Assembly: GCF_026168515.1 (NCBI RefSeq)
Contig: NZ_CP093443.1
Location: forward strand, 620,001 to 684,000
Origin: Brevibacterium spongiae
GTDB taxonomy: Bacteria > Actinomycetota > Actinomycetes > Actinomycetales > Brevibacteriaceae
Length of the DNA stretch: 64,000 bases
Direction of reading: 5' to 3'
This document shows, piece after piece, positions 42,703 through 49,724 of this stretch. The first letter of the stretch is position 1; the number at the start of each line of letters is the position of its first letter. The notes under the pieces were generated by a model. That model made no database searches and had not been told where the DNA came from. It saw only the letters and a list, made by a program, of their open reading frames with translations. A program made the position numbers and the translations under genes.

Positions 42703-42739
42703 AACTTATACTTGTAATTGTAAGTTTGCAAGTATAAGT
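42703..42739 (-). promoter_or_regulatory. AlbA_2 promoter inside an 11-bp inverted repeat
   Basis: On the minus strand TTGCAA (42726-42731), a 17-base spacer and TAAGTT (42703-42708) form a promoter with the start codon six bases after the -10. ACTTATACTTG (42704-42714) and CAAGTATAAGT (42729-42739) are perfect 11-base inverted arms: one covers the -10 box, the other overlaps the -35 box. This is a typical arrangement for repression, possibly by the gene's own winged-helix product. Confidence 0.65.
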
Positions 42740-42936
42740 ATAAGTCTCAACTTTGTTGATGTACTGCCTGAATTAATCGTCTGGTCGGCGGTGTGCGCCA
42801 TTCGTCTAGTGTCACGGGCTCGAGTACAAGAATTTTTGACTATCGTTTCAAATATGCAAAGTTACAATCGCCGAGCCGCCCAAAAGGCAAGTTCTCTCCC
42901 GGCTCAGCTTGCGGGGCTGAGAGGTAGGGGAAGGGG

Positions 42937-42985
42937 CGCAACCCGCGAGGCCATGCTCGCCGAGGCGCGCCCACCTCACCGCCGC
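42937..42985 (+). repeat. Duplicated fprA 3' end, right copy (decayed)
   Basis: The stretch re-encodes ATREAMLAEAR in frame but lacks two bases afterwards, so the rest is out of frame with the true FprA end. It is followed by a good terminator at 43021, which may be the original terminator of the sulfate-reduction operon. Confidence 0.75.
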
Positions 42986-43020
42986 AAACCTCACATAGTG
43001 ACCCGAAACGTTCCACCATC

Positions 43021-43055
43021 CGACCCCGAACACGCAAAAGCCATGTTCGGGGTCG
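43021..43055. terminator. Terminator downstream of decayed fprA fragment
   Basis: CGACCCCGAACA (43021-43032) pairs perfectly with TGTTCGGGGTCG (43044-43055) across an 11-base loop. No intact gene now ends just upstream on the plus strand, which fits a terminator separated from fprA by the AlbA_2 insertion. Confidence 0.75.
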
Positions 43056-43170
43056 TCTGCGTCCATGACCTGGCCCTATAACTCGGCTATGTAATTGACA
43101 TCACGCATCGACAGGAGAAAACTGGCCGCCGAGAATCGTGAAATGCTGCCGTCTACCCTGGGAGGCAAAG

Positions 43171-44841
43171 GTGCCCTCGCAATCCCCACAGTCATCGGGC
43201 TCGCCCACGAGCGTGACCGTCGTCCATGACAAAGGCCTCAAACGCGATATCGGCAAGACCGGGCTGCTCTTCACCGGAGTCGGTTCGATCATCGGCTCCG
43301 GCTGGCTCTTCGGAGCCTTCGACGCCGCGAGCATGGCAGGCCCGGCCGCGATCCTGTCCTGGGCCCTCGGCGCGATCCTCATCATCTTCGTGGCCCTGAA
43401 CTACTCCGAGCTCGGCGTCATGTTCCCCGTCGCCGGCGGTGTCGTGCGCTACCCGCATTATGCGTTCGGTTCGTTCGCGAGCTACACCAGCGGGTGGATC
43501 ACGTGGCTGTCGGCAGCAGGAACCGTCGGCATCGAGGTCCTCGCCGCCGTCCAGTACGCGTCGAGCTACATGCCGTGGCTGATGGAATCGAAGGAAGGCG
43601 TCCTGGTCCTCACGGTTCCGGGCATCTTCGTGAGCATCGCGATGGTCGCAGTCTTCTGCGTCATCAACATGTTCGGTGTGAAGTTCTTCGCCCAGTTCAA
43701 CAACGTGCTCGTGTGGTGGAAGCTGCTCGTCATCGTCCTCGTGTTCGTCGGCCTCGCCATGCTGGCGTTCAACCCGGGACACTTCCACATGGCCGAGTTC
43801 GGCGGCTTCGCCCCCAACGGCATCGCACCGATCTTCGCCTCTCTGCCGGCGGCGGGCATCGTGTTCTCCTACCTCGGCTTCCGCCAGGGCGTGGAGTTCG
43901 CCGGCGAGACGAAGAACCCGCAGAAGAACGTGCCCTTCGCCGTCATCGGTTCGATCGTGCTCACCGGCATCATCTACATCCTCCTCCAGGTCGCGTTCAT
44001 CGGGGCCATCCCCACCGACCTGCTCAAGGACGGCTGGGGCGGACTGTCGTTCTCGAACTCGGCGGGACCGTGGGCGGAGATCGCGATCATGCTCGGCGCG
44101 ATGTGGCTGGCGATCATCCTCTACATCGACGCCGTCGTCTCTCCCGCCGACACCGGTCTGATCTTCACCGCGCTCACCCCGCGCCTGTCGTACTCGCAGG
44201 CTCGCGTGGGCAATGCCCCGAGTGCGATGACGAAGCTGAACAAGAAGGGCATCCCGTGGTTCGGGCTGCTCATCACGTTCATCGTCGCCTGCTTCCTGTT
44301 CTTCCCGTTTCCTTCGTGGGCGAAGATGGTCGGGTTCATCACCTCGGGCACAGTCATCTCCTTCGGCTCCGGCCCGGTCACGGTGGCGGCGCTGCGCCGT
44401 CAGCTGCCCGATCAGGAGCGTCCGTTCCGTCTGCCCGGCGGAGACATCCTGCCGTTCCTCGGGTTCCTCGCCGCGAACCTCATCGTCTTCTGGACCGGGT
44501 GGGACACGAACTGGAAGCTGTTCCTCGCGATGGCGCTGGGCTACGTGGTCCTGGGACTGCACTACGTCTTCAGCGACCGCAGCAAGATCCCGCCGCTGCA
44601 GTTCAAGTCCGGCTGGTGGATGGTCCTGTGGCTCGGCGGTCTGGCCGTGCTCAGCCTGCTGAGCAACTATGGCGAAGGTGCGATGGGCGTGCTCACGTTC
44701 GGATGGGGCGAGCTGATCTGCGCCATCTTCACCGCCATCGTCTTCTGCGTCGGCATCAAGACCCGCCTGAAGTCGCATGAAGTGGTCGCCAACGTCGAGA
44801 ACACCAAGGAGACCAGCGCCGAACACATCGACGGAGAGTGA
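43171..44841 (+). CDS. APC family amino acid permease
   Basis: A 556-residue permease with about thirteen membrane segments. The first helix has the APC substrate-binding break GVGSIIGSGWLFG, followed by MAGPAAILSWALG and a MFPVAGGVVRYPHYAFGS loop. It most resembles the aspartate:proton symporter type, but the substrate is not certain. GTG at 43171 is chosen over GTG at 43138 because GGGAGG lies five bases upstream. The C-terminal tail is acidic. A terminator follows at 44890. Confidence 0.87.
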   Translation: MPSQSPQSSGSPTSVTVVHDKGLKRDIGKTGLLFTGVGSIIGSGWLFGAFDAASMAGPAAILSWALGAILIIFVALNYSELGVMFPVAGGVVRYPHYAFGSFASYTSGWITWLSAAGTVGIEVLAAVQYASSYMPWLMESKEGVLVLTVPGIFVSIAMVAVFCVINMFGVKFFAQFNNVLVWWKLLVIVLVFVGLAMLAFNPGHFHMAEFGGFAPNGIAPIFASLPAAGIVFSYLGFRQGVEFAGETKNPQKNVPFAVIGSIVLTGIIYILLQVAFIGAIPTDLLKDGWGGLSFSNSAGPWAEIAIMLGAMWLAIILYIDAVVSPADTGLIFTALTPRLSYSQARVGNAPSAMTKLNKKGIPWFGLLITFIVACFLFFPFPSWAKMVGFITSGTVISFGSGPVTVAALRRQLPDQERPFRLPGGDILPFLGFLAANLIVFWTGWDTNWKLFLAMALGYVVLGLHYVFSDRSKIPPLQFKSGWWMVLWLGGLAVLSLLSNYGEGAMGVLTFGWGELICAIFTAIVFCVGIKTRLKSHEVVANVENTKETSAEHIDGE

Positions 44842-45167
44842 TCCCGTCGACCCAGTCGATGTGAAGGACTGAAACCCTCGCCGAGGCGGCCCGACCCCGT
44901 ACATCCACGACAGTGGAGTACGGGGTCGGGTTCGTTGTGTCGGATAACGAGCAGCTAAGGCACGGATCAAAAGAAAAACCCCGGCTGCATGCCGACTCAG
45001 GTTCGACAGAGGCGTATGCCGGGGACTTCCCCTCCAGGATAGATCAAGCGATGCTGGACCGTGATCTGCATTCACTCATTGAGGCAACATCGCAAGTGCC
45101 AGGACTGATCGCAGCCCGCCCTAGCCGGTGACCCTGCGGGCGCACAGTGTGGCGCTGCAGAGTCTGT
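44842..45167. other. Intergenic region, possible gene remnant
   Basis: After the APC stop comes CTCGCCGAGGCGGCC (44877-44891) and a terminator (44890-44930). Between 44938 and 45131 a frame opening with GTG reads a plausible protein tail (MLDRDLHSLIEATSQVPG near its end), but it lacks a ribosome-binding site and recognisable homology. It may be a remnant of a decayed gene. Nothing else is seen. Confidence 0.35.
44890..44930. terminator. Terminator after APC permease
   Basis: CCCGACCCCGTAC (44890-44902) pairs perfectly with GTACGGGGTCGGG (44918-44930) across a 15-base loop, followed by TTCGTTGT. Confidence 0.8.
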
Positions 45168-46058
45168 TCATACCGCATTGCGTTTGAGAACACGCCCCAT
45201 GGGGATCACCGTCGTCGAGGCGACCTCGAGGTCGGCCAAGGTCTCATCGACGAATGCCAGAAGAGTCTGATTGTCCATGACATGGACATGGGCGACGAGG
45301 TCGCTCGAACCGCTCGTCGCTGCCGTGAAGCGCACGCGGGAATCGGCGCGCAGCCTCTGACCGGCCGCACGAATCCGACCGGGTGGCAGGCTCATCCACA
45401 CCATGGCGTCGCCGGTCCCACCGAGCGCTTCCGGATGGACGTCGGCTTCGAAGTAGAGCACACCGGAATCGATGAGATGCTGCCGGCGCCGGGACACGGT
45501 GCTCGCGTTCACCTGAAGTGACCTCGCCAGGTCTCGCAGAGACGCACGCCCGTCGGCGGCCAGGTGCGCGATCAGTGCCTCATCGAGGTGATCGATCGAC
45601 CCGGGCGGGTGTGTGCTGAGGCTGCTGCCGACTCCCCAGACGTGGAGCAGCTCATGAACGTCGAGGCTGCGCAGAGCCTCCGACGGCAGCAGGGTGAGGA
45701 TCGGGTCGTGGGCGGGGGAGTCGGTGACGAGGCCGCACATCAGCTCTGTCCCGTCCTTTGAAATCCGCACCCACCGACTGTTGTCATAGGCGGCGACGGA
45801 GGACGCCAGATGGGCGACGTGATCGGGCCTCGAGCCTGCCCGGACGAGGTAGGCGTGGCGGCCCCCGAAGCCGGGCAGGGTGCGCCCGGTGATGCGGACG
45901 AGTCCCTGACGGTGCAGGCGTTTGTACCTGGCGGCGATGGTCGCCGTGCTCGCGCCGAGGCGGTCCGCGAGCTGCGAGAAGGGGACGAGCGGCTGAGCGA
46001 TGAGGGCGAGGAGGATCCGTCGATCCAGCTCGTCGACGATGATCGGCTGAGACTCCAC
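45168..46058 (-). CDS. Lrp/AsnC family regulator with two HTH domains
   Basis: A 296-residue regulator made of two AsnC-type winged helices (LDRRILLALIAQPLVPFSQL start, and DEALIAHLAADGRASLRDLAR near residue 157), each with part of a ligand domain. The second half has the usual Lrp RAM-like beta strands. Such double Lrp proteins are common in Actinobacteria. GTG at 46056-46058 with AGGAGAGGG upstream is preferred to GTG at 46071. It is divergent from an MFS gene that it may control. Confidence 0.85.
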   Translation of the reverse strand: MESQPIIVDELDRRILLALIAQPLVPFSQLADRLGASTATIAARYKRLHRQGLVRITGRTLPGFGGRHAYLVRAGSRPDHVAHLASSVAAYDNSRWVRISKDGTELMCGLVTDSPAHDPILTLLPSEALRSLDVHELLHVWGVGSSLSTHPPGSIDHLDEALIAHLAADGRASLRDLARSLQVNASTVSRRRQHLIDSGVLYFEADVHPEALGGTGDAMVWMSLPPGRIRAAGQRLRADSRVRFTAATSGSSDLVAHVHVMDNQTLLAFVDETLADLEVASTTVIPMGRVLKRNAV

Positions 46059-46264
46059 GATCCCTCTCCTCACCGTCTACCTGTTGCAGGGAGCAACACA
46101 GAACCTCAACATATCATCGCTGACGGCGCCCAATTCTGAAAACTGTTGCACGAGGAACACGATCGCATGCTTTCCCTGGTCTCATGATCGAGAAGCGAGA
46201 TTCCGCCTCCGCGCTCACCGGCGCCCGCCGGTGGTCGAGGCGGACCACATCATGGGAAGGGCAT

Positions 46265-47695
46265 ATGAGAACATTATCCACGACCTCCGCGACCGACGCG
46301 GTCAGAGCCAAGAAGTCATCGAGTTCGGGCACCGGGCTCATCGTCGTGGCAGGGTTCTCCTGCCTCGTCGTCGCACTCCAACAGACCCTCGTGGTCCCGG
46401 CGGTGCCCGTCCTTCCTGACCTCCTCAGCGTCTCACCCGTGGCTGTGTCCTGGCTCGTCACCGCGACCCTGCTCACCGGTGCTGTGGCCACACCGATCAT
46501 CGCGCGACTGTCCGATATGTTCGGTCGCAAGCGGATGCTCATCCTGTCGATGGTCTTCGTCCTCATCGGGTCGGTCATCGCCCCGCTCGGCGGACTCGGC
46601 ACCCTCATCACCGGGCGTGCCCTGCAGGGGCTGGGAACGGCGCTCGTGCCCGTGGCGATGGCGCAGATGCGTGACAGTCTGCCAGCACACAGGGTCTCGT
46701 CGTCCCTGGCGATCCTCTCGGCGACGCTGGGTGTAGGCGGAGGAATCGGCATCCCGCTGGGCGGTCTCATCCTCGATGTCTTCGACTGGCAGTCGCTGTT
46801 CTGGACCTCGGCCGCGCTGTCGGCGGCATCGATCGTGCTCATCGTCCTCGTCATGCCGGCAGCGACCGCACGAACGCAGGGACGGTTCGACCTCCTCGGC
46901 GCAGGACTGCTCACGGTCGGCCTCTCGGCTCTGCTCGTGGGCATCTCCCAGGGCAACATCTGGGGATGGGCCAGCGCACCGACTCTGGTCTCCTTCGCCG
47001 TGGCGCTCGTCGTCCTCCTCGCCTGGGGCAGACAGCAGCTGGCCAGCGGCAACCCGATCGTCGACCTACGCGCCACCGCTTCAGCTCCTCTGCTGTTCAC
47101 GAACCTCGCCTCGTTGATCCTCGGCATGCTCATGTTCGCCAACCTGCTGCTGACCACGGAACAGCTCCAGTCACCGACGGCGGCCGGCGGCTTCGGCTGG
47201 TCTGCGGCGGCTGCGGGCCTTGCCATGCTGCCGAACGCGGCGGCGATGTTCGGAGTGGCGCCGCTGACCGCGTGGATCGCCGAGCACTGGGGACCGCGGC
47301 TCGTCCTCGCGCTGGGCGGCATCGTCACGGCCATCGGGTATCTCCTGCGCCTGGTCGGCTCACCGAGCGGTGCCATGGTCATCGTCTGGGCCACCGTGAT
47401 CGGGATCGGCGTGGGCATCGGGTATGCCGCGCTGCCGATGCTCATCGTCCGCTGCGCACCGGGGCCGCAGATCGGGGAGGCCAATGGCGTCAATGCTCTG
47501 GTTCGCGCGATCGGCACGTCGATCGCCAGCGCGGGCGTTGCCGCCATCGGTTCGATCATGGCAGTGTCGGTGGAAGGAGTTCCTGTGCCGTCGGTCGCAG
47601 CCTTCGCGACGATCAGCGTGGTCGCAGGAGTCGGCGGTCTTGCGACGGTCGTCTGCGCGGGCCTGGCCCGCGGTGAGGTGCGTGTGCAGAAATGA
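46265..47695 (+). CDS. MFS transporter (DHA2-like)
   Basis: A 476-residue permease of the drug:proton antiporter-2 type with about fourteen helices. It shows ALQQTLVVPAVPVLPDLL, the loop ARLSDMFGRKRMLIL between helices 2 and 3, and the motif-C-like LGVGGGIGIPLGGLILD. The frame is open to 46184, but ATG at 46265 follows GGAAGG. Its stop overlaps the ATG of the damaged amidohydrolase gene, so they once formed a two-gene unit opposite the Lrp regulator. Confidence 0.87.
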   Translation: MRTLSTTSATDAVRAKKSSSSGTGLIVVAGFSCLVVALQQTLVVPAVPVLPDLLSVSPVAVSWLVTATLLTGAVATPIIARLSDMFGRKRMLILSMVFVLIGSVIAPLGGLGTLITGRALQGLGTALVPVAMAQMRDSLPAHRVSSSLAILSATLGVGGGIGIPLGGLILDVFDWQSLFWTSAALSAASIVLIVLVMPAATARTQGRFDLLGAGLLTVGLSALLVGISQGNIWGWASAPTLVSFAVALVVLLAWGRQQLASGNPIVDLRATASAPLLFTNLASLILGMLMFANLLLTTEQLQSPTAAGGFGWSAAAAGLAMLPNAAAMFGVAPLTAWIAEHWGPRLVLALGGIVTAIGYLLRLVGSPSGAMVIVWATVIGIGVGIGYAALPMLIVRCAPGPQIGEANGVNALVRAIGTSIASAGVAAIGSIMAVSVEGVPVPSVAAFATISVVAGVGGLATVVCAGLARGEVRVQK

Positions 47696-48647
47696 AGGAT
47701 GAGGAAATGGGTCGAGTCATCGATACACACGCGCACGTCTACCCCACGAAGCATCTCGATGCGATCGAATCATTGGGCGTTGACCCGGCGAGCACGAAGA
47801 TCGCTCGCGGCATGCACGCGGATTCCGACGCCCACGACATGGCTGAACGACTGGAATGGATGGACCGGGCCGGGGTCGATGCTCAGGTTCTCTCCGTCAT
47901 GCCGCGGGGAGCGTTCGGCCCCGATGCCGGCCCTGTCGCCGCGGCCGCCGCGTCGGTCAACGACACGTACGCGCGGCTGCTGGAGGACTATCCCGGACGC
48001 TTCTTCGCCTACGCCCACCTGCCTCTGCCGCACGTGGATGAGTCCATCGCCGAGGCGCGTAGGATCCTCTCGGCTCCAGGCTTCCTCGGGGTCTCTGTTC
48101 CCACGGTCTTCCCGGACGGGACTCCTCTGTCGGATCCGGGTCTCGATGAGATCTGGGCCGAACTCGATCGGCAGGCAACGGTCGTCAATGTGCATCCGAC
48201 CGGGCAGGGCGCGTGTTCGCCGATGCCGGTCTGGCGTGGGTGAATGGGGCGCCCGTCGAGGACGCCACGGCGGTCCTGCACCTGCTCAAGGCTGATGTGC
48301 CCAGGAGGTTCCCGCACATCCGCTTTCACATCGCTCACCTCGGCGGTGACTTGGCGGTCCTGTTCCAACGCATCGAGGACAACTTCGCGGACTGGGATGC
48401 CTTCCCGTCCTCACCGCAGACGGCTCTGCGGTCGATGTGGTTCGACGCGGCGAACTTCTATGAACCGGCACTGCGGCTGGCTCTCGAAGCCTATGGCCAC
48501 GGCACGGTCATGGCAGGATCCGACCACCCCTACTTCCAGGGGAGAAGTATGTCCGTGCATTCGACTACGTCCGCACCGCGGCGATCGATCCCGACGTCGT
48601 CGAGACGATCATGGGCGGCAACGCCGCCGAACTCTACCGGTGGTGAG
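47692..48647 (+). pseudogene. Amidohydrolase (ACMSD-like), two frameshifts
   Basis: Three frames in succession encode one metal-dependent hydrolase of the amidohydrolase-2 family. Frame 1 (47692 to about 48213) has the metal motif VIDTHAHVYP and ends VVNVHPTGQ. Frame 2 (about 48213-48540) reads VFADAGLAWV, then HIAHLGGDLA and MAGSDHPYFQG. Frame 3 (to TGA at 48645-48647) reads KYVRAFDYV and IMGGNAAELYRW. Both shifts are single-base losses, the second in a G-run at 48539-48542. The whole would be about 318 residues. It overlaps the MFS stop. Sequencing error is an alternative. Confidence 0.8.
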
Positions 48648-48704
48648 CACACGGATCGGGTCTTTCGTCGACCTCCGGCACACTGACCAGAGTCTCGCTG
48701 CGAG

Positions 48705-49073
48705 TTATGCCTGATGCTCGTTGAGCCAGACAGCGATGTCCCTGTTGCCCCATTTATCACGGACTACGCATTCTTCGACGAACTGAACGATCTCTTCGGT
48801 CGTTGGTTCGATTGAGATCCCATTCATCAAGAGAAACACCCTGCACGAGATCCAAGCGCAACGCTTGTTTCCATCGTGGAACGCATGATTGTTCGCCAAG
48901 TGCGCGAGGAGAACCGCGGCCTTCTCAAAGAGAGTCGGGTACGGTTCGAAATCACCGAATCCGGCCATGGGTGAATGAACGGCAGATGCGAGGGCGTTGT
49001 AGTCCAGAAGCGGCGCTGTAGTTTCAGCGTCGTGGATCTGGATGACTTGATCCACGCTCAAGTAATAGATCAC
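48705..49073 (-). CDS. doc: Doc-type toxin (Fic/Doc fold)
   Basis: A 122-residue death-on-curing toxin. The catalytic loop NNHAFHDGNKRCA (H-x-F-x-D-G-N-K-R, near residues 62-71) is the Doc form, which phosphorylates EF-Tu, rather than the AMPylating Fic form. The N-terminus IYYLSVDQVIQIHD is typical. GTG at 49071-49073 overlaps the TGA of the upstream Panacea gene, so the pair is co-translated. The toxin follows the antitoxin, the usual order. Confidence 0.9.
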   Translation of the reverse strand: MIYYLSVDQVIQIHDAETTAPLLDYNALASAVHSPMAGFGDFEPYPTLFEKAAVLLAHLANNHAFHDGNKRCAWISCRVFLLMNGISIEPTTEEIVQFVEECVVRDKWGNRDIAVWLNEHQA

Positions 49074-49609
49074 CGGGAAGCGAGGATGTCCAGCGCTTCC
49101 CGGTCCTCAGCTCGAACACGATCGAGGAGTGCTTCAAACGCAACTTGGTCCACGACCGCAGAATGAAGCTGGGGCTTGGTTGGTCCCTTGCCCTTGAGCG
49201 CCTGCATCGTGTACTCCTTTTTCATATCCGTAAGAGAAATTGCTCTCCTGGCTTCGTGCCCGCCATCTGCTGCGTAGTATACGTTGCGCCACGGACGTTC
49301 ACTGTGGGTCATGTCCCTCAGCTGCCCTGCAGTCATTTGACCGTAGTGAACGATGACTGCATCCACCACCGACTTCAAATCGTCTCCGATCAGGTCCCGC
49401 CGAGGTCGGGCCTGATTCTGGAAAGCTTGGTACGCGTCCAGAGTCGCCGGACCATACTGCCAGGCGATCACTGGATCGGAGAATGCTTGTCTGCCTGTCC
49501 ATACAAGTGACCAGGCTTGGGTGTAATAGAGAAGCTTCATCGCCTGGGTACTGGTGACGTGAGGCATCTCGGACTTGATGTACTGAAGTACTTGGACTGA
49601 TGTTGTCAT
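49070..49609 (-). CDS. Panacea (SocA/GepA-like, DUF4065) antitoxin
   Basis: A 179-residue protein with the Panacea/SocA domain. It starts SVQVLQYIKSEMPHVTSTQAMKLLYYTQAW and has WQYGPATLDAYQAF, then DMTHSERPWRN, all family hallmarks. Panacea proteins neutralise very different toxins; here the partner is the Doc toxin encoded just after it. ATG at 49609 is given; GTG at 49618 is in frame and also possible. A weak minus-strand promoter (TTGGCT 49673-49678, TATAGT 49652-49657) lies upstream. Confidence 0.87.
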   Translation of the reverse strand: MTTSVQVLQYIKSEMPHVTSTQAMKLLYYTQAWSLVWTGRQAFSDPVIAWQYGPATLDAYQAFQNQARPRRDLIGDDLKSVVDAVIVHYGQMTAGQLRDMTHSERPWRNVYYAADGGHEARRAISLTDMKKEYTMQALKGKGPTKPQLHSAVVDQVAFEALLDRVRAEDREALDILASR

Positions 49610-49724
49610 CGCGTTCACCCACCTTCAGCGATCGACTACTTGAGTACGCCCACTATACGCGGCCAACCATAAAGCCAAATGTCAGCCAACCCGGCCCGTG
49701 GTTCCGACCGCCGCCAGAAGAAAC

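Larger units (their letters stand above)
42697..43170. other. Intergenic region with decayed fprA end
   Basis: Apart from the AlbA_2 promoter (42703-42739), the second fprA 3' fragment (42937-42985) and the terminator (43021-43055), no gene is seen. A GC-rich hairpin (CGGCTCAGC...GCTGAG, about 42901-42921) lies before the fragment. The segment next to the AlbA_2 start is markedly AT-rich. Confidence 0.5.

Noticed and set aside
40747-42985. Composite transposon around the AlbA_2 gene
   Set aside because: No transposase or inverted ends are present; the only flanking repeat is the direct duplicate of the fprA 3' end.
43192-45075. Open frame of 627 codons antisense to the APC permease
   Set aside because: The product is a charged low-complexity string typical of a shadow frame; the plus strand has clear permease helices.
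44938-45131. Small protein-coding gene
   Set aside because: The frame looks protein-like near its end but has no ribosome-binding site, begins just after a terminator stem and matches no known family; kept only as a possible remnant.
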